Shown piece by piece: positions 1-6,193 of a stretch of DNA of 42,680 nucleotides. A program made the position numbers and the translations under genes. Under the pieces are notes generated by a model. The model was not told the origin of the DNA. It made no database searches and saw only the letters and a program-made list of their open reading frames with translations. The stretch is taken from contig ONDA01000025.1 of assembly GCA_900316475.1 (NCBI GenBank), positions 1-42,680 of the forward strand, written 5' to 3'. Position 1 is the first letter of the stretch. The number at the start of each line of letters is the position of its first letter. The DNA comes from an uncultured Prevotellaceae bacterium (GTDB lineage Bacteria; Bacteroidota; Bacteroidia; Bacteroidales; Bacteroidaceae).

Positions 1-2
1 AC

Positions 3-77
3 AACTGGGACAGTATCCAGATCAAGGAAGGCGACAAGGTCGATTTCCTGTATTTCATGGGAGGAGGCGCGCGATGA
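3..77 (+). CDS. ThiS/MoaD-like ubiquitin-fold sulfur carrier (3' end only)
   Basis: Only the last 24 codons are inside the window. The fragment reads as the terminal strand of a ThiS/MoaD-type beta-grasp protein (a KEGDKVDFLYFMGGG stretch) and ends GGG-Ala-Arg-stop. In this family the C-terminal Gly-Gly is adenylated by an E1-like enzyme and converted to a thiocarboxylate. Here two residues follow the glycines, so the tail would need trimming before activation. The gene overlaps the E1-like gene by ATGA (74-77), which implies translational coupling, and a JAMM peptidase follows. I infer a sulfur carrier of the CysO/HcyS/QbsE kind rather than a plain thiamine ThiS. The N-terminus is not visible. 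Confidence 0.75.
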   Translation, partial: NWDSIQIKEGDKVDFLYFMGGGAR

Positions 78-919
78 TTGACTTTACAGAAGAACAGATA
101 CAACGTTACTCGCGACACATCTTGTTGCAGGATGTCGGCGTGGATGGACAAGAAAAGATAATGAACGCGCGCGTGCTCGTGGTGGGTGCTGGTGGACTGG
201 GGGCTCCCGTTTCGCTCTACCTCGCTGCCGCTGGCATTGGCACCATCGGCATCGTGGATGCCGATGTCGTAGACCTGAGCAACCTTCAGCGCCAGGTGAT
301 CCACTTCACGAAGGACGTAGGCGTGCCGAAGGTGAAGAGTGCTGAGGAGAAAATCAAGGCCATCAACCCTGACGTGAAGGTGGAGACCTATTACGAATTT
401 CTCGACTCGTCGAACGCGCTCGACATCATCAAGCAGTACGACTTCATCGTCGACGGCACGGACAACTTCCCCGTAAAGTTCCTCATCAACGATGCCTGTG
501 TGATGGCTGGCAAGCCCTTCTCGCACGGCGGCATCCTGCGCTTCAACGGTCAGACGTTCACCCACGTGCCCGGCACAGCCTGCTACCGCTGCATGTTCAA
601 GGAGCCGCCTCCCGTAGGAGCCGTACCCACCTGTTCGCAGGCTGGGGTACTGGGTGCCATCGCTGGTATGCTGGGCACTATTCAGGCCGCCGAGACACTG
701 AAGTATTTCACGGGCATCGGCGAGTTGCTGACGAACCGTCTGCTCACCTTCGATGCCAAGACCATGCAGTTCCGCACCGTGCCCGTAAAGCATCGCGACT
801 CGTGCGCCATCTGCGGCAGTCATCCCACCATCGACCATCTGATAGACTACGCGCTCGCGCCTTGCGCGCTTGCTACCAAAGGGACACAAGAACAGGCCGC
901 GGGTGATTTGAAACATTGA
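74..919 (+). CDS. E1-like adenylyltransferase, MoeB/ThiF/HesA family
   Basis: This 281-residue protein should adenylate the C-terminal glycine of the ubiquitin-like carrier encoded just upstream. Visible features are the nucleotide-binding GAGGLG loop (residues 38-43), the acidic and basic residues of the active site in IVDADVVDLSNLQRQ (D62, D64, R73), and two CxxC zinc pairs (C170/C173 and C244/C247). C187 lies in PTCSQAGVLG, the place where family members carry a conserved cysteine. There is no rhodanese domain, so sulfur must come from another donor. The last ~20 residues after the zinc site look like an unconserved tail. It overlaps the carrier gene by 4 nt and is followed by a JAMM peptidase, so the three probably form one operon. 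Whether it serves cysteine/homocysteine, thiamine or molybdopterin synthesis cannot be settled from sequence alone. Confidence 0.88.
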   Translation: MIDFTEEQIQRYSRHILLQDVGVDGQEKIMNARVLVVGAGGLGAPVSLYLAAAGIGTIGIVDADVVDLSNLQRQVIHFTKDVGVPKVKSAEEKIKAINPDVKVETYYEFLDSSNALDIIKQYDFIVDGTDNFPVKFLINDACVMAGKPFSHGGILRFNGQTFTHVPGTACYRCMFKEPPPVGAVPTCSQAGVLGAIAGMLGTIQAAETLKYFTGIGELLTNRLLTFDAKTMQFRTVPVKHRDSCAICGSHPTIDHLIDYALAPCALATKGTQEQAAGDLKH

Positions 920-936
920 AGATTGAACATTGAAAG

Positions 937-1335
937 ATGAAAATACCAAAGGATATTGTAGATGAATTGATCAGCCAAGCCCGGCAGGACGCACCCAACG
1001 AGACGTGCGGTTACCTGCTGGGCACCAGCGGTCCTGACGGCGACATCGTGACTGAGCATTACTGGATGGAGAACACGGACCACTCGCCCGAGCACTTCTC
1101 CTTCGCGCCGAAAGACCAGTTTGCCGCCCTGCGCTATGCCCGCAGCAAAGGGCTGAAGATTCTCGCCAACTGGCACAGTCATCCCGCCTCGCCCTCGCGT
1201 CCCTCCCAGGAGGATTTGCGCCTGGCCAACGACCCCACCATCCGTTACGCCATCCTCTCGCTCCACGAAGGCGTTCACCTGAACTCCTTCAGGATTCTCG
1301 GTGGCGAGGTGGTGGACAAGGAGGTACACCTGTAA
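937..1335 (+). CDS. JAMM/MPN+ metallopeptidase (Mec+/HcyD-like)
   Basis: This 132-residue protein is a compact JAMM-domain zinc peptidase. The full signature is present: E22, then H80-S-H82, then S90 and D93, which fits HxHx7Sx2D exactly. Stand-alone prokaryotic JAMM proteins act on ubiquitin-like sulfur carriers. Mec+ releases cysteine from CysO, QbsD removes a two-residue C-terminal tail from QbsE, and HcyD removes one residue from HcyS. Given the GGG-Ala-Arg tail on the upstream carrier, I infer removal of Ala-Arg, release of a newly made amino acid from the carrier, or both. The 17-bp gap to the E1 gene contains a short word repeat (attgaa) and no clear Shine-Dalgarno site. It has no signal peptide, so it should be cytoplasmic. 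Confidence 0.87.
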   Translation: MKIPKDIVDELISQARQDAPNETCGYLLGTSGPDGDIVTEHYWMENTDHSPEHFSFAPKDQFAALRYARSKGLKILANWHSHPASPSRPSQEDLRLANDPTIRYAILSLHEGVHLNSFRILGGEVVDKEVHL

Positions 1336-1352
1336 TTCGTTCATCGTTCATC

Positions 1353-1382
1353 GTTTTTTTGCCGAAAAAGTTGTACCTTTGC
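1353..1382 (+). promoter_or_regulatory. Bacteroidota-type promoter of the tcdA gene
   Basis: The -7 box TACCTTTG lies at 1374-1381, 18 nt before the ATG at 1400. A T-rich run sits upstream but no well-spaced TTTG -33 element is clear. The predicted 5' leader is about 12-15 nt. The preceding sequence repeats the word tcgttca. Confidence 0.65.
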
Positions 1383-1399
1383 ACCCAAATTCAGTAACG

Positions 1400-2215
1400 A
1401 TGACAGAAGAACAAGCAATATTCCGCAGGGCAGAACTCCTCTTGGGTGACGACGCGATGAGCCGTATCCGCGAGAAACGGGTGATTATCTTCGGTGTAGG
1501 CGGCGTAGGCTCCTGGTGTGCTGAGAGTCTGGTGCGCAGCGGCATCACGAAGTTGACCATTGTCGACTCCGACCGCGTAAGCGTTACCAACATCAACCGC
1601 CAGCTGATGGCGACGACCGAGACGGTAGGACGGGTGAAGGTCGATGCCCTCAGGGAGCGGCTGCTCACCATCAACCCCGCAGCAGACGTCACCGCCCTGC
1701 AACAGGTCTTTACGGCAGAGACCGCCTCAAAATTCGCTTTAGAGGAGTACGACTACATCATCGACGCCATCGACTCGCTGAAGGACAAGGCACTGCTCAT
1801 TCTCATGGCTTGCCAGACCGACGCAAGATTCTTCTCGTCGATGGGTGCAGCCCTCAAGCTCGACCCCACCCGCATCAAGACCGCTGAGTTCTGGAAGGTG
1901 ACAGGCGACCCGCTGGCCCGTGCCCTTCGCCACCGTTTCAAGCGCGAGGGGGTGTTCCCCGAGCGCAAGTTCCAGTGCGTCTATTCCGACGAGCTTCTTG
2001 CGAATAAGGCGCCCATCGACCCCGACGACAGAGGCAACGGCAGCATCGTTCACGTCACCGCCGTCTTCGGCTTCGTGCTGGCGGGACTCGTCGTGCAGGA
2101 TGCCGGCCGTGCTGGTGGCGCTCTTCACCAAAAGCAGTGCGGCAACGCTGCCCGTCCGGCAGAGAACGTATGGTCCGACTCGTGTGTTGCAGCGATGGTT
2201 GACCATGATTTATAG
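1400..2215 (+). CDS. tcdA: TcdA/CsdL-type tRNA threonylcarbamoyladenosine dehydratase
   Basis: This is a second E1-like protein of 271 residues, close to the 268 of E. coli TcdA, which forms cyclic t6A at tRNA position 37. The ATP-binding loop reads FGVGGVGSW, followed by the activating-site segment IVDSDRVSVTNINRQL and the family motifs DAIDSLKDKALL and GNGSIVHVTAVFGF. The ATG at 1400 is chosen because it follows a promoter at 1374-1381; upstream in-frame codons lie inside the promoter. The last ~40 residues, after GLVVQD, are rich in Ala, Gly, Gln and Asn and look unlike the family, so a late frameshift is possible although total length is normal. In E. coli the partner is the CsdA-CsdE sulfur relay. 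Here it sits between a sulfur-carrier operon and cysK. Its sibling E1 at 74-919 is not interchangeable, because this one lacks the two CxxC zinc pairs. Confidence 0.85.
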   Translation: MTEEQAIFRRAELLLGDDAMSRIREKRVIIFGVGGVGSWCAESLVRSGITKLTIVDSDRVSVTNINRQLMATTETVGRVKVDALRERLLTINPAADVTALQQVFTAETASKFALEEYDYIIDAIDSLKDKALLILMACQTDARFFSSMGAALKLDPTRIKTAEFWKVTGDPLARALRHRFKREGVFPERKFQCVYSDELLANKAPIDPDDRGNGSIVHVTAVFGFVLAGLVVQDAGRAGGALHQKQCGNAARPAENVWSDSCVAAMVDHDL

Positions 2216-2258
2216 CAAAATACCATGTTTGTGGTATGCAAATAACACGTCCGAGGTA

Positions 2259-2289
2259 TTGGCAGAGTCATAAAAACACCGTACCTTTG
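2259..2289 (+). promoter_or_regulatory. Promoter of cysK
   Basis: A TTGG -33 element (2259-2262) and a TACCTTTG -7 box (2282-2289) are separated by 19 bp, the usual Bacteroidota spacing. It precedes the cysK ATG (2331) by about 40 bp, so cysK has its own transcription start despite lying in line with tcdA. Confidence 0.75.
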
Positions 2290-2330
2290 CACCCAGTAAA
2301 GTTTATTAATCAACAAAAAAAGGTAAGGAT

Positions 2331-3278
2331 ATGACAAAGATTGCAAAACAGCTGACCGAGCTCGTCGGCAACACACCACTCTTGGAGCTCAACAAGTATT
2401 CAACGGCAAAGGGTCTGGAGACCCCGGTTATTGCCAAAGTAGAGTTTTTCAACCCCGGCGGCAGCGTGAAGGACCGCATCGCCCTGGCTATGATTGAGGA
2501 TGCCGAACAAAAGGGCATCTTGAAGCCCGGGGCCACCATCATTGAACCGACTTCAGGCAACACCGGCGTAGGACTGGCACTGGTATCGGCCGTCAAGGGC
2601 TACCATCTTATCCTTACCATGCCTGAGACTATGAGCGTGGAGCGTCGCAACCTCGTCAAGGCATACGGTGCCGAGGTGCGCTTGACCTCTGGTAAAGACG
2701 GTATGCCAGGTGCCATCCGCGCCGCCGAGGAGCTGCGCGACTCTATTCCCGGCAGTGTTATCCTGCAGCAGTTTGAGAACCCCGCCAACCCCGCCAAGCA
2801 CTATGCCACGACGGGTCCCGAGATCTGGCGCGACACCGACGGACAGGTCGACATCTTCATCGGCGGTGTAGGCACCGGCGGCACCATCAGCGGTACGGGC
2901 AAGTTCCTGAAGGAGCAGAACCCCAACGTGAAGGTGATTGCCGTAGAGCCGAAGTCGAGTCCCGTGCTGAACGGTGGACAGAGCGGACCTCACAAGATTC
3001 AGGGTATCGGTGCCGGCTTCGTGCCCAAGACCTACGATGCCGACGTGATCGACGAGGTGTTCGACGTGGAGAACGACGACGCCATCCGCACGGGGCGTGA
3101 GATTGCCCAGCAGGAAGGTCTGCTGGTAGGCATCTCAGCCGGTGCTGCCCTCTACGCTGCCATTGAGGTGGCCAAGCGTCCTGAGAATAAGGGGAAGAAG
3201 ATTGTGGTGCTGCTGCCCGACACTGGCGAGCGCTATCTCAGCACCGTCCTCTACGCTTTCGAGGATTATCCTTTGTAA
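2331..3278 (+). CDS. cysK: Cysteine synthase (O-acetylserine sulfhydrylase)
   Basis: This 315-residue PLP enzyme belongs to the CysK/CysM fold-type II family, which makes cysteine from O-acetylserine and a sulfur donor. The PLP lysine is K47 in NPGGSVKDR, the substrate-binding loop is TSGNTG (74-79), and the glycine-rich phosphate cup is [12 protein letters not shown]. The KIQGIGAGF and VGISAGAA segments are typical of CysK. Length is normal and the gene looks intact. CysK usually uses free sulfide, whereas mycobacterial CysM uses the CysO thiocarboxylate. Which donor is used here is open, but the carrier/E1/JAMM genes 1 kb upstream make a protein-bound donor plausible. A terminator-like hairpin follows at 3335-3368. 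Confidence 0.95.
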   Translation: MTKIAKQLTELVGNTPLLELNKYSTAKGLETPVIAKVEFFNPGGSVKDRIALAMIEDAEQKGILKPGATIIEPTSGNTGVGLALVSAVKGYHLILTMPETMSVERRNLVKAYGAEVRLTSGKDGMPGAIRAAEELRDSIPGSVILQQFENPANPAKHYATTGPEIWRDTDGQVDIFIGGVGTGGTISGTGKFLKEQNPNVKVIAVEPKSSPVLNGGQSGPHKIQGIGAGFVPKTYDADVIDEVFDVENDDAIRTGREIAQQEGLLVGISAGAALYAAIEVAKRPENKGKKIVVLLPDTGERYLSTVLYAFEDYPL

Positions 3279-3316
3279 TTCGAGGAGTAAGGAGTAAAGT
3301 AGTAAGGAGTAAGTAG
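3279..3316. repeat. Short intergenic word repeat (ggagtaa)
   Basis: The spacer after cysK repeats the words ggagtaa and agtag four to five times with small variations. It resembles other word repeats in gaps of this window, each with a different word. No function is evident. Confidence 0.6.
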
Positions 3317-3323
3317 AAAATTG

Positions 3324-4136
3324 TTATAGCAGATCGAGGCATTTCTCAATGGGGATGCCTCGTTTTTTGTCGTCCAAGTCGCGGTTGCGGTCAATGAGCT
3401 TGCTCACGACGTCCATAGCTGTGCGGGTACACTGCACCAACGGCTCACCTTTCATAATATGGCCGATGAGCACCGCCGAGAAGATGTCGCCTGTGCCGTG
3501 GATAAGTACCGGTATCTCGTCGTAGTCAAGCTGGAAGTACTCGCCGTCGCAGTGGTTGTAGCCGATGACGCAGCTCTGACCCTCAACCTTGGCACTCGTC
3601 ACCAAGGCCGAGCGGCAGCCGATGTCGCGCAGACGGGAGAGCATCTCGCGGGCCTCGTCCCACGACTGCCCCTCCTCACGATAGGGCGTCGACGTCAGGT
3701 AGCAGGCTTCGGTGTAGTTGGGGAAGGTCAGGTCGGCTACTGACACCATCTGTCGCATCAGCTCCACCTGTCGCGGTGTGATACCGTTATAAAGTCGGCC
3801 ACCGTCGCCCATGATCGGGTCTACGAAGATGGTGGTGCCCTGGCGCGACAGTTCGGTGCAGTAGTTGGAGACCACCACTGCCTGTTCCTCGCTGAACATC
3901 AGGCCGGTGCAGACGGCATCGAACGTAAAGCCTAACTCGCGCCAGACGGGCAGCACGCCGCGCATATACGCCGTGGTGTCGAGCACGTTGAAGCGGCCGT
4001 AGTCGAGGGTGTTCGACACAAGCGACGTCGGCAGGTTATACGTCGGGTGACCCAGATAGGTCAGAATGGGCATCATAGCCACCATGCCTACATGGCTGTA
4101 GCCCACAACATCGTTGATTAGCAGTATCTTCTTCAT
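3324..4136 (-). CDS. Pyridoxal/pyridoxine kinase (PdxK/PdxY-like)
   Basis: This 270-residue ribokinase-superfamily protein should phosphorylate vitamin B6 vitamers, feeding PLP to enzymes such as the neighbouring CysK. Visible features are the N-terminal ILLINDVVGYSHVGMVA, the FVDPIMGDGGRLY segment typical of pyridoxal kinases, and the GTGD catalytic motif (in HGTGDIFSAVL). The start is taken as ATG 4136, because the upstream in-frame TTG lies within the promoter -7 box. The leader would then be only a few nucleotides. Its 3' end carries the terminator of cysK on the opposite strand. A hydroxymethylpyrimidine kinase is the main alternative, but the sequence looks more PdxK/PdxY-like. Confidence 0.87.
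   Translation of the reverse strand: MKKILLINDVVGYSHVGMVAMMPILTYLGHPTYNLPTSLVSNTLDYGRFNVLDTTAYMRGVLPVWRELGFTFDAVCTGLMFSEEQAVVVSNYCTELSRQGTTIFVDPIMGDGGRLYNGITPRQVELMRQMVSVADLTFPNYTEACYLTSTPYREEGQSWDEAREMLSRLRDIGCRSALVTSAKVEGQSCVIGYNHCDGEYFQLDYDEIPVLIHGTGDIFSAVLIGHIMKGEPLVQCTRTAMDVVSKLIDRNRDLDDKKRGIPIEKCLDLL
3335..3368 (+). terminator. Rho-independent terminator of cysK inside the convergent kinase gene
   Basis: A perfect 8-bp stem (CGAGGCAT / ATGCCTCG, 3335-3342 and 3355-3362) with a 12-nt loop is followed by TTTTTT (3363-3368) on the plus strand. It lies inside the last codons of the convergent pyridoxine-type kinase gene, which ends at 3324, so the same bases serve as terminator and coding sequence. 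Confidence 0.75.
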
Positions 4137-4210
4137 ATCTGGGTGCAAAGATAAAAAATAATTATGAATTATGAATTATGAATTGTGAATTATTTCGTAT
4201 CTTTGCACCG
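4137..4210. promoter_or_regulatory. Divergent, nearly leaderless promoters (kinase / helicase)
   Basis: Minus-strand box TATCTTTG at 4153-4146 lies 9 nt before the kinase ATG (4136). Plus-strand box TATCTTTG at 4198-4205 lies 5 nt before the helicase ATG (4211). As transcription usually starts 4-7 nt after this box, both mRNAs should have almost no 5' leader. Between the boxes is a 10-bp word repeat (attatgaatt, about three copies). Confidence 0.7.
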
Positions 4211-6193
4211 ATGAACGCGATTCAGGCATTACAACAGCAACGGCTGCTGCTCCAGTTGGAGTATCAGACGGAGAAGGAGGCTTACCAGCGACAGACCGAG
4301 CAGCAGGGGCTGGCACGGCTGGTGAAACGAGGCGATGCATGGTGGCCGGTGCGTATCGGCCGCAGCTTCTATAACTCGATGAACCAGCTGTGTGTAGAGG
4401 TGTTCCGTACCGCAGACAACGATGTGGAGCACCAGTTTGAGTATGGCCGACCGGTGGCGTTCTTCAGGGAGGAAAAGACTGATGGGGCCTATGAGACTAT
4501 TGGGGGGCATCAGCCCCATATCAAGTACTTCCCGCAGACGGCGACCGTCAGCTTTGTCGACGGCGACCGCATGGTGGTCACTGTCCCCGAGAGTATGCCG
4601 CTGACGGATTTACAGACGGCGGCAAACGTCGGTGTGCAGCTGTCGTTCGACGAGACCAGCTACAAGATGATGTTCGACGCACTGGACCGCGTTATGCGCT
4701 CGAAAGGACGGCTGGCCTATCTCCGCGACCTCTTCTATTCACGGCAGCCGGCCGCCACCTTCACCTTTGCCCCGATGCAGTTCCCCTATCTGAACAAGAC
4801 GCAGCAGGAGGCTGTGAACAAGGTGCTGCGGGCTAAGGACGTGGCCATCGTCCACGGACCACCAGGCACGGGCAAGACGACAACACTCGTCGAGGCTATC
4901 TACGAGACGCTGCGCCGCGAACCGCAGGTGCTGGTCTGTGCGCAGTCGAACATGGCCGTCGACTGGATTTCCGAAAAGCTCGTCGACCGCGGTGTGCCGG
5001 TATTAAGAATAGGCAACCCAACGCGTGTCAACGACAAGATGCTCAGCTTCACCTACGAGCGGCGCTTTGAGAGTCATCCTGACTACGAACTGTTGTGGGC
5101 CATCCGCAAGGCCATCCGCGAACTGCGTGCCCACCGTAAGCGTGGCGACGAGAAGTACCACCAGAAGATGGAGCGCTTGAAAGACCGTGCCAACGAACTG
5201 GAGATACGCATTAACGCGCAGCTCTTCGGCGAGGCCCGCGTCATTGCCTGCACCCTGGTAGGTGCCGCCAACCGCCTGCTCGACGGCCAGAAGTTCGGTA
5301 CGGTTTTCATCGACGAGGCGGCGCAGGCCTTGGAGGCTGCCTGCTGGATTCCCATACGCCGCTGTCAGCGCGTCATCCTGGCCGGCGACCACTGTCAGCT
5401 GCCGCCGACGGTGAAGAGCATTGCGGCCCTGAAGGCCGGACTGGGCACGACGCTGATGGAGCGCATCGTGGAGCAGAAACCAGAGGTGGTGACGCTGCTC
5501 CGGATGCAGTACCGCATGAACGAGGAGATTATGCGCTTCTCCAGCGACTGGTTCTACGGCAACCAGGTGGAGTCGGCTCCCGAAGTGAAGTTCCGCTCTA
5601 TCCTCGACCTCGACGTGCCGATGGAGTGGGTGGATTATTCGAGGTACCCCGCACCTCGAAATCAAGAAGAATTCGTCGGCGAGTCGTTCGGACGCATCAA
5701 CAGGGCGGAGGCCGAACTGACGCTGCTGACGCTGCAGCAGTACTTCGAGCGCATCGGCAAGACGCGCGTCCTCAACGAGCGGCTCGACGTGGGCATCATC
5801 TCGCCCTACCGCGCACAGGTGCAGTACCTCAGGCAGCTGCTCAAGAAGCGTGAATACTTCAAGCCCTTCCGCAGTCTGATAACCGTGAACACCGTCGACG
5901 GTTTCCAGGGGCAGGAGCGCGACATCATCGTCATCTCGCTCGTCCGCTCCAACGATGAGGGACAGATAGGCTTCCTGCGCGACCTGCGCCGCATGAACGT
6001 GGCCATCACCCGGGCACGCATGAAGCTCATCATCCTGGGCGACGTCGCGACAATGACGCGCCACCCGTTCTACCGGCAACTCTACAAATACATCCAAGCA
6101 CTTAATCATGAAACAGAATATGAGAATCAAGAAGAGACTGCTGACGCTGGTACTGCTGACAATGGCAATCCAGCTGTCGGCACAGAAGGCTGA
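4211..6193 (+). CDS. Superfamily 1B DNA/RNA helicase (IGHMBP2/UPF1/Dna2-like)
   Basis: This 660-residue protein has the complete SF1 helicase motif set: Walker A GPPGTGKTT (about residues 214-222), motif II DEAAQ, motif III GDHCQLPPT, motif IV region LLRMQYRM, motif V TVDGFQGQERD and motif VI VAITRARMKLI. The N-terminal ~200 residues form the OB-like/stalk part seen in SMUBP-2 type helicases. The likely role is 5'-3' unwinding of nucleic acid in repair or RNA handling; a precise partner cannot be named. ATG 4211 is chosen because it follows the -7 box directly; an in-frame ATG further upstream precedes the promoter box. The acidic, low-complexity C-terminus overlaps the start of the secreted protease gene by about 75-86 nt. 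Confidence 0.9.
   Translation: MNAIQALQQQRLLLQLEYQTEKEAYQRQTEQQGLARLVKRGDAWWPVRIGRSFYNSMNQLCVEVFRTADNDVEHQFEYGRPVAFFREEKTDGAYETIGGHQPHIKYFPQTATVSFVDGDRMVVTVPESMPLTDLQTAANVGVQLSFDETSYKMMFDALDRVMRSKGRLAYLRDLFYSRQPAATFTFAPMQFPYLNKTQQEAVNKVLRAKDVAIVHGPPGTGKTTTLVEAIYETLRREPQVLVCAQSNMAVDWISEKLVDRGVPVLRIGNPTRVNDKMLSFTYERRFESHPDYELLWAIRKAIRELRAHRKRGDEKYHQKMERLKDRANELEIRINAQLFGEARVIACTLVGAANRLLDGQKFGTVFIDEAAQALEAACWIPIRRCQRVILAGDHCQLPPTVKSIAALKAGLGTTLMERIVEQKPEVVTLLRMQYRMNEEIMRFSSDWFYGNQVESAPEVKFRSILDLDVPMEWVDYSRYPAPRNQEEFVGESFGRINRAEAELTLLTLQQYFERIGKTRVLNERLDVGIISPYRAQVQYLRQLLKKREYFKPFRSLITVNTVDGFQGQERDIIVISLVRSNDEGQIGFLRDLRRMNVAITRARMKLIILGDVATMTRHPFYRQLYKYIQALNHETEYENQEETADAGTADNGNPAVGTEG

Noticed and set aside
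4146-4148. TTG start for the pyridoxine-type kinase, giving MHPDMKK
   Set aside because: The TTG is part of the -7 box itself, upstream of the expected transcription start; ATG 4136 fits the family.
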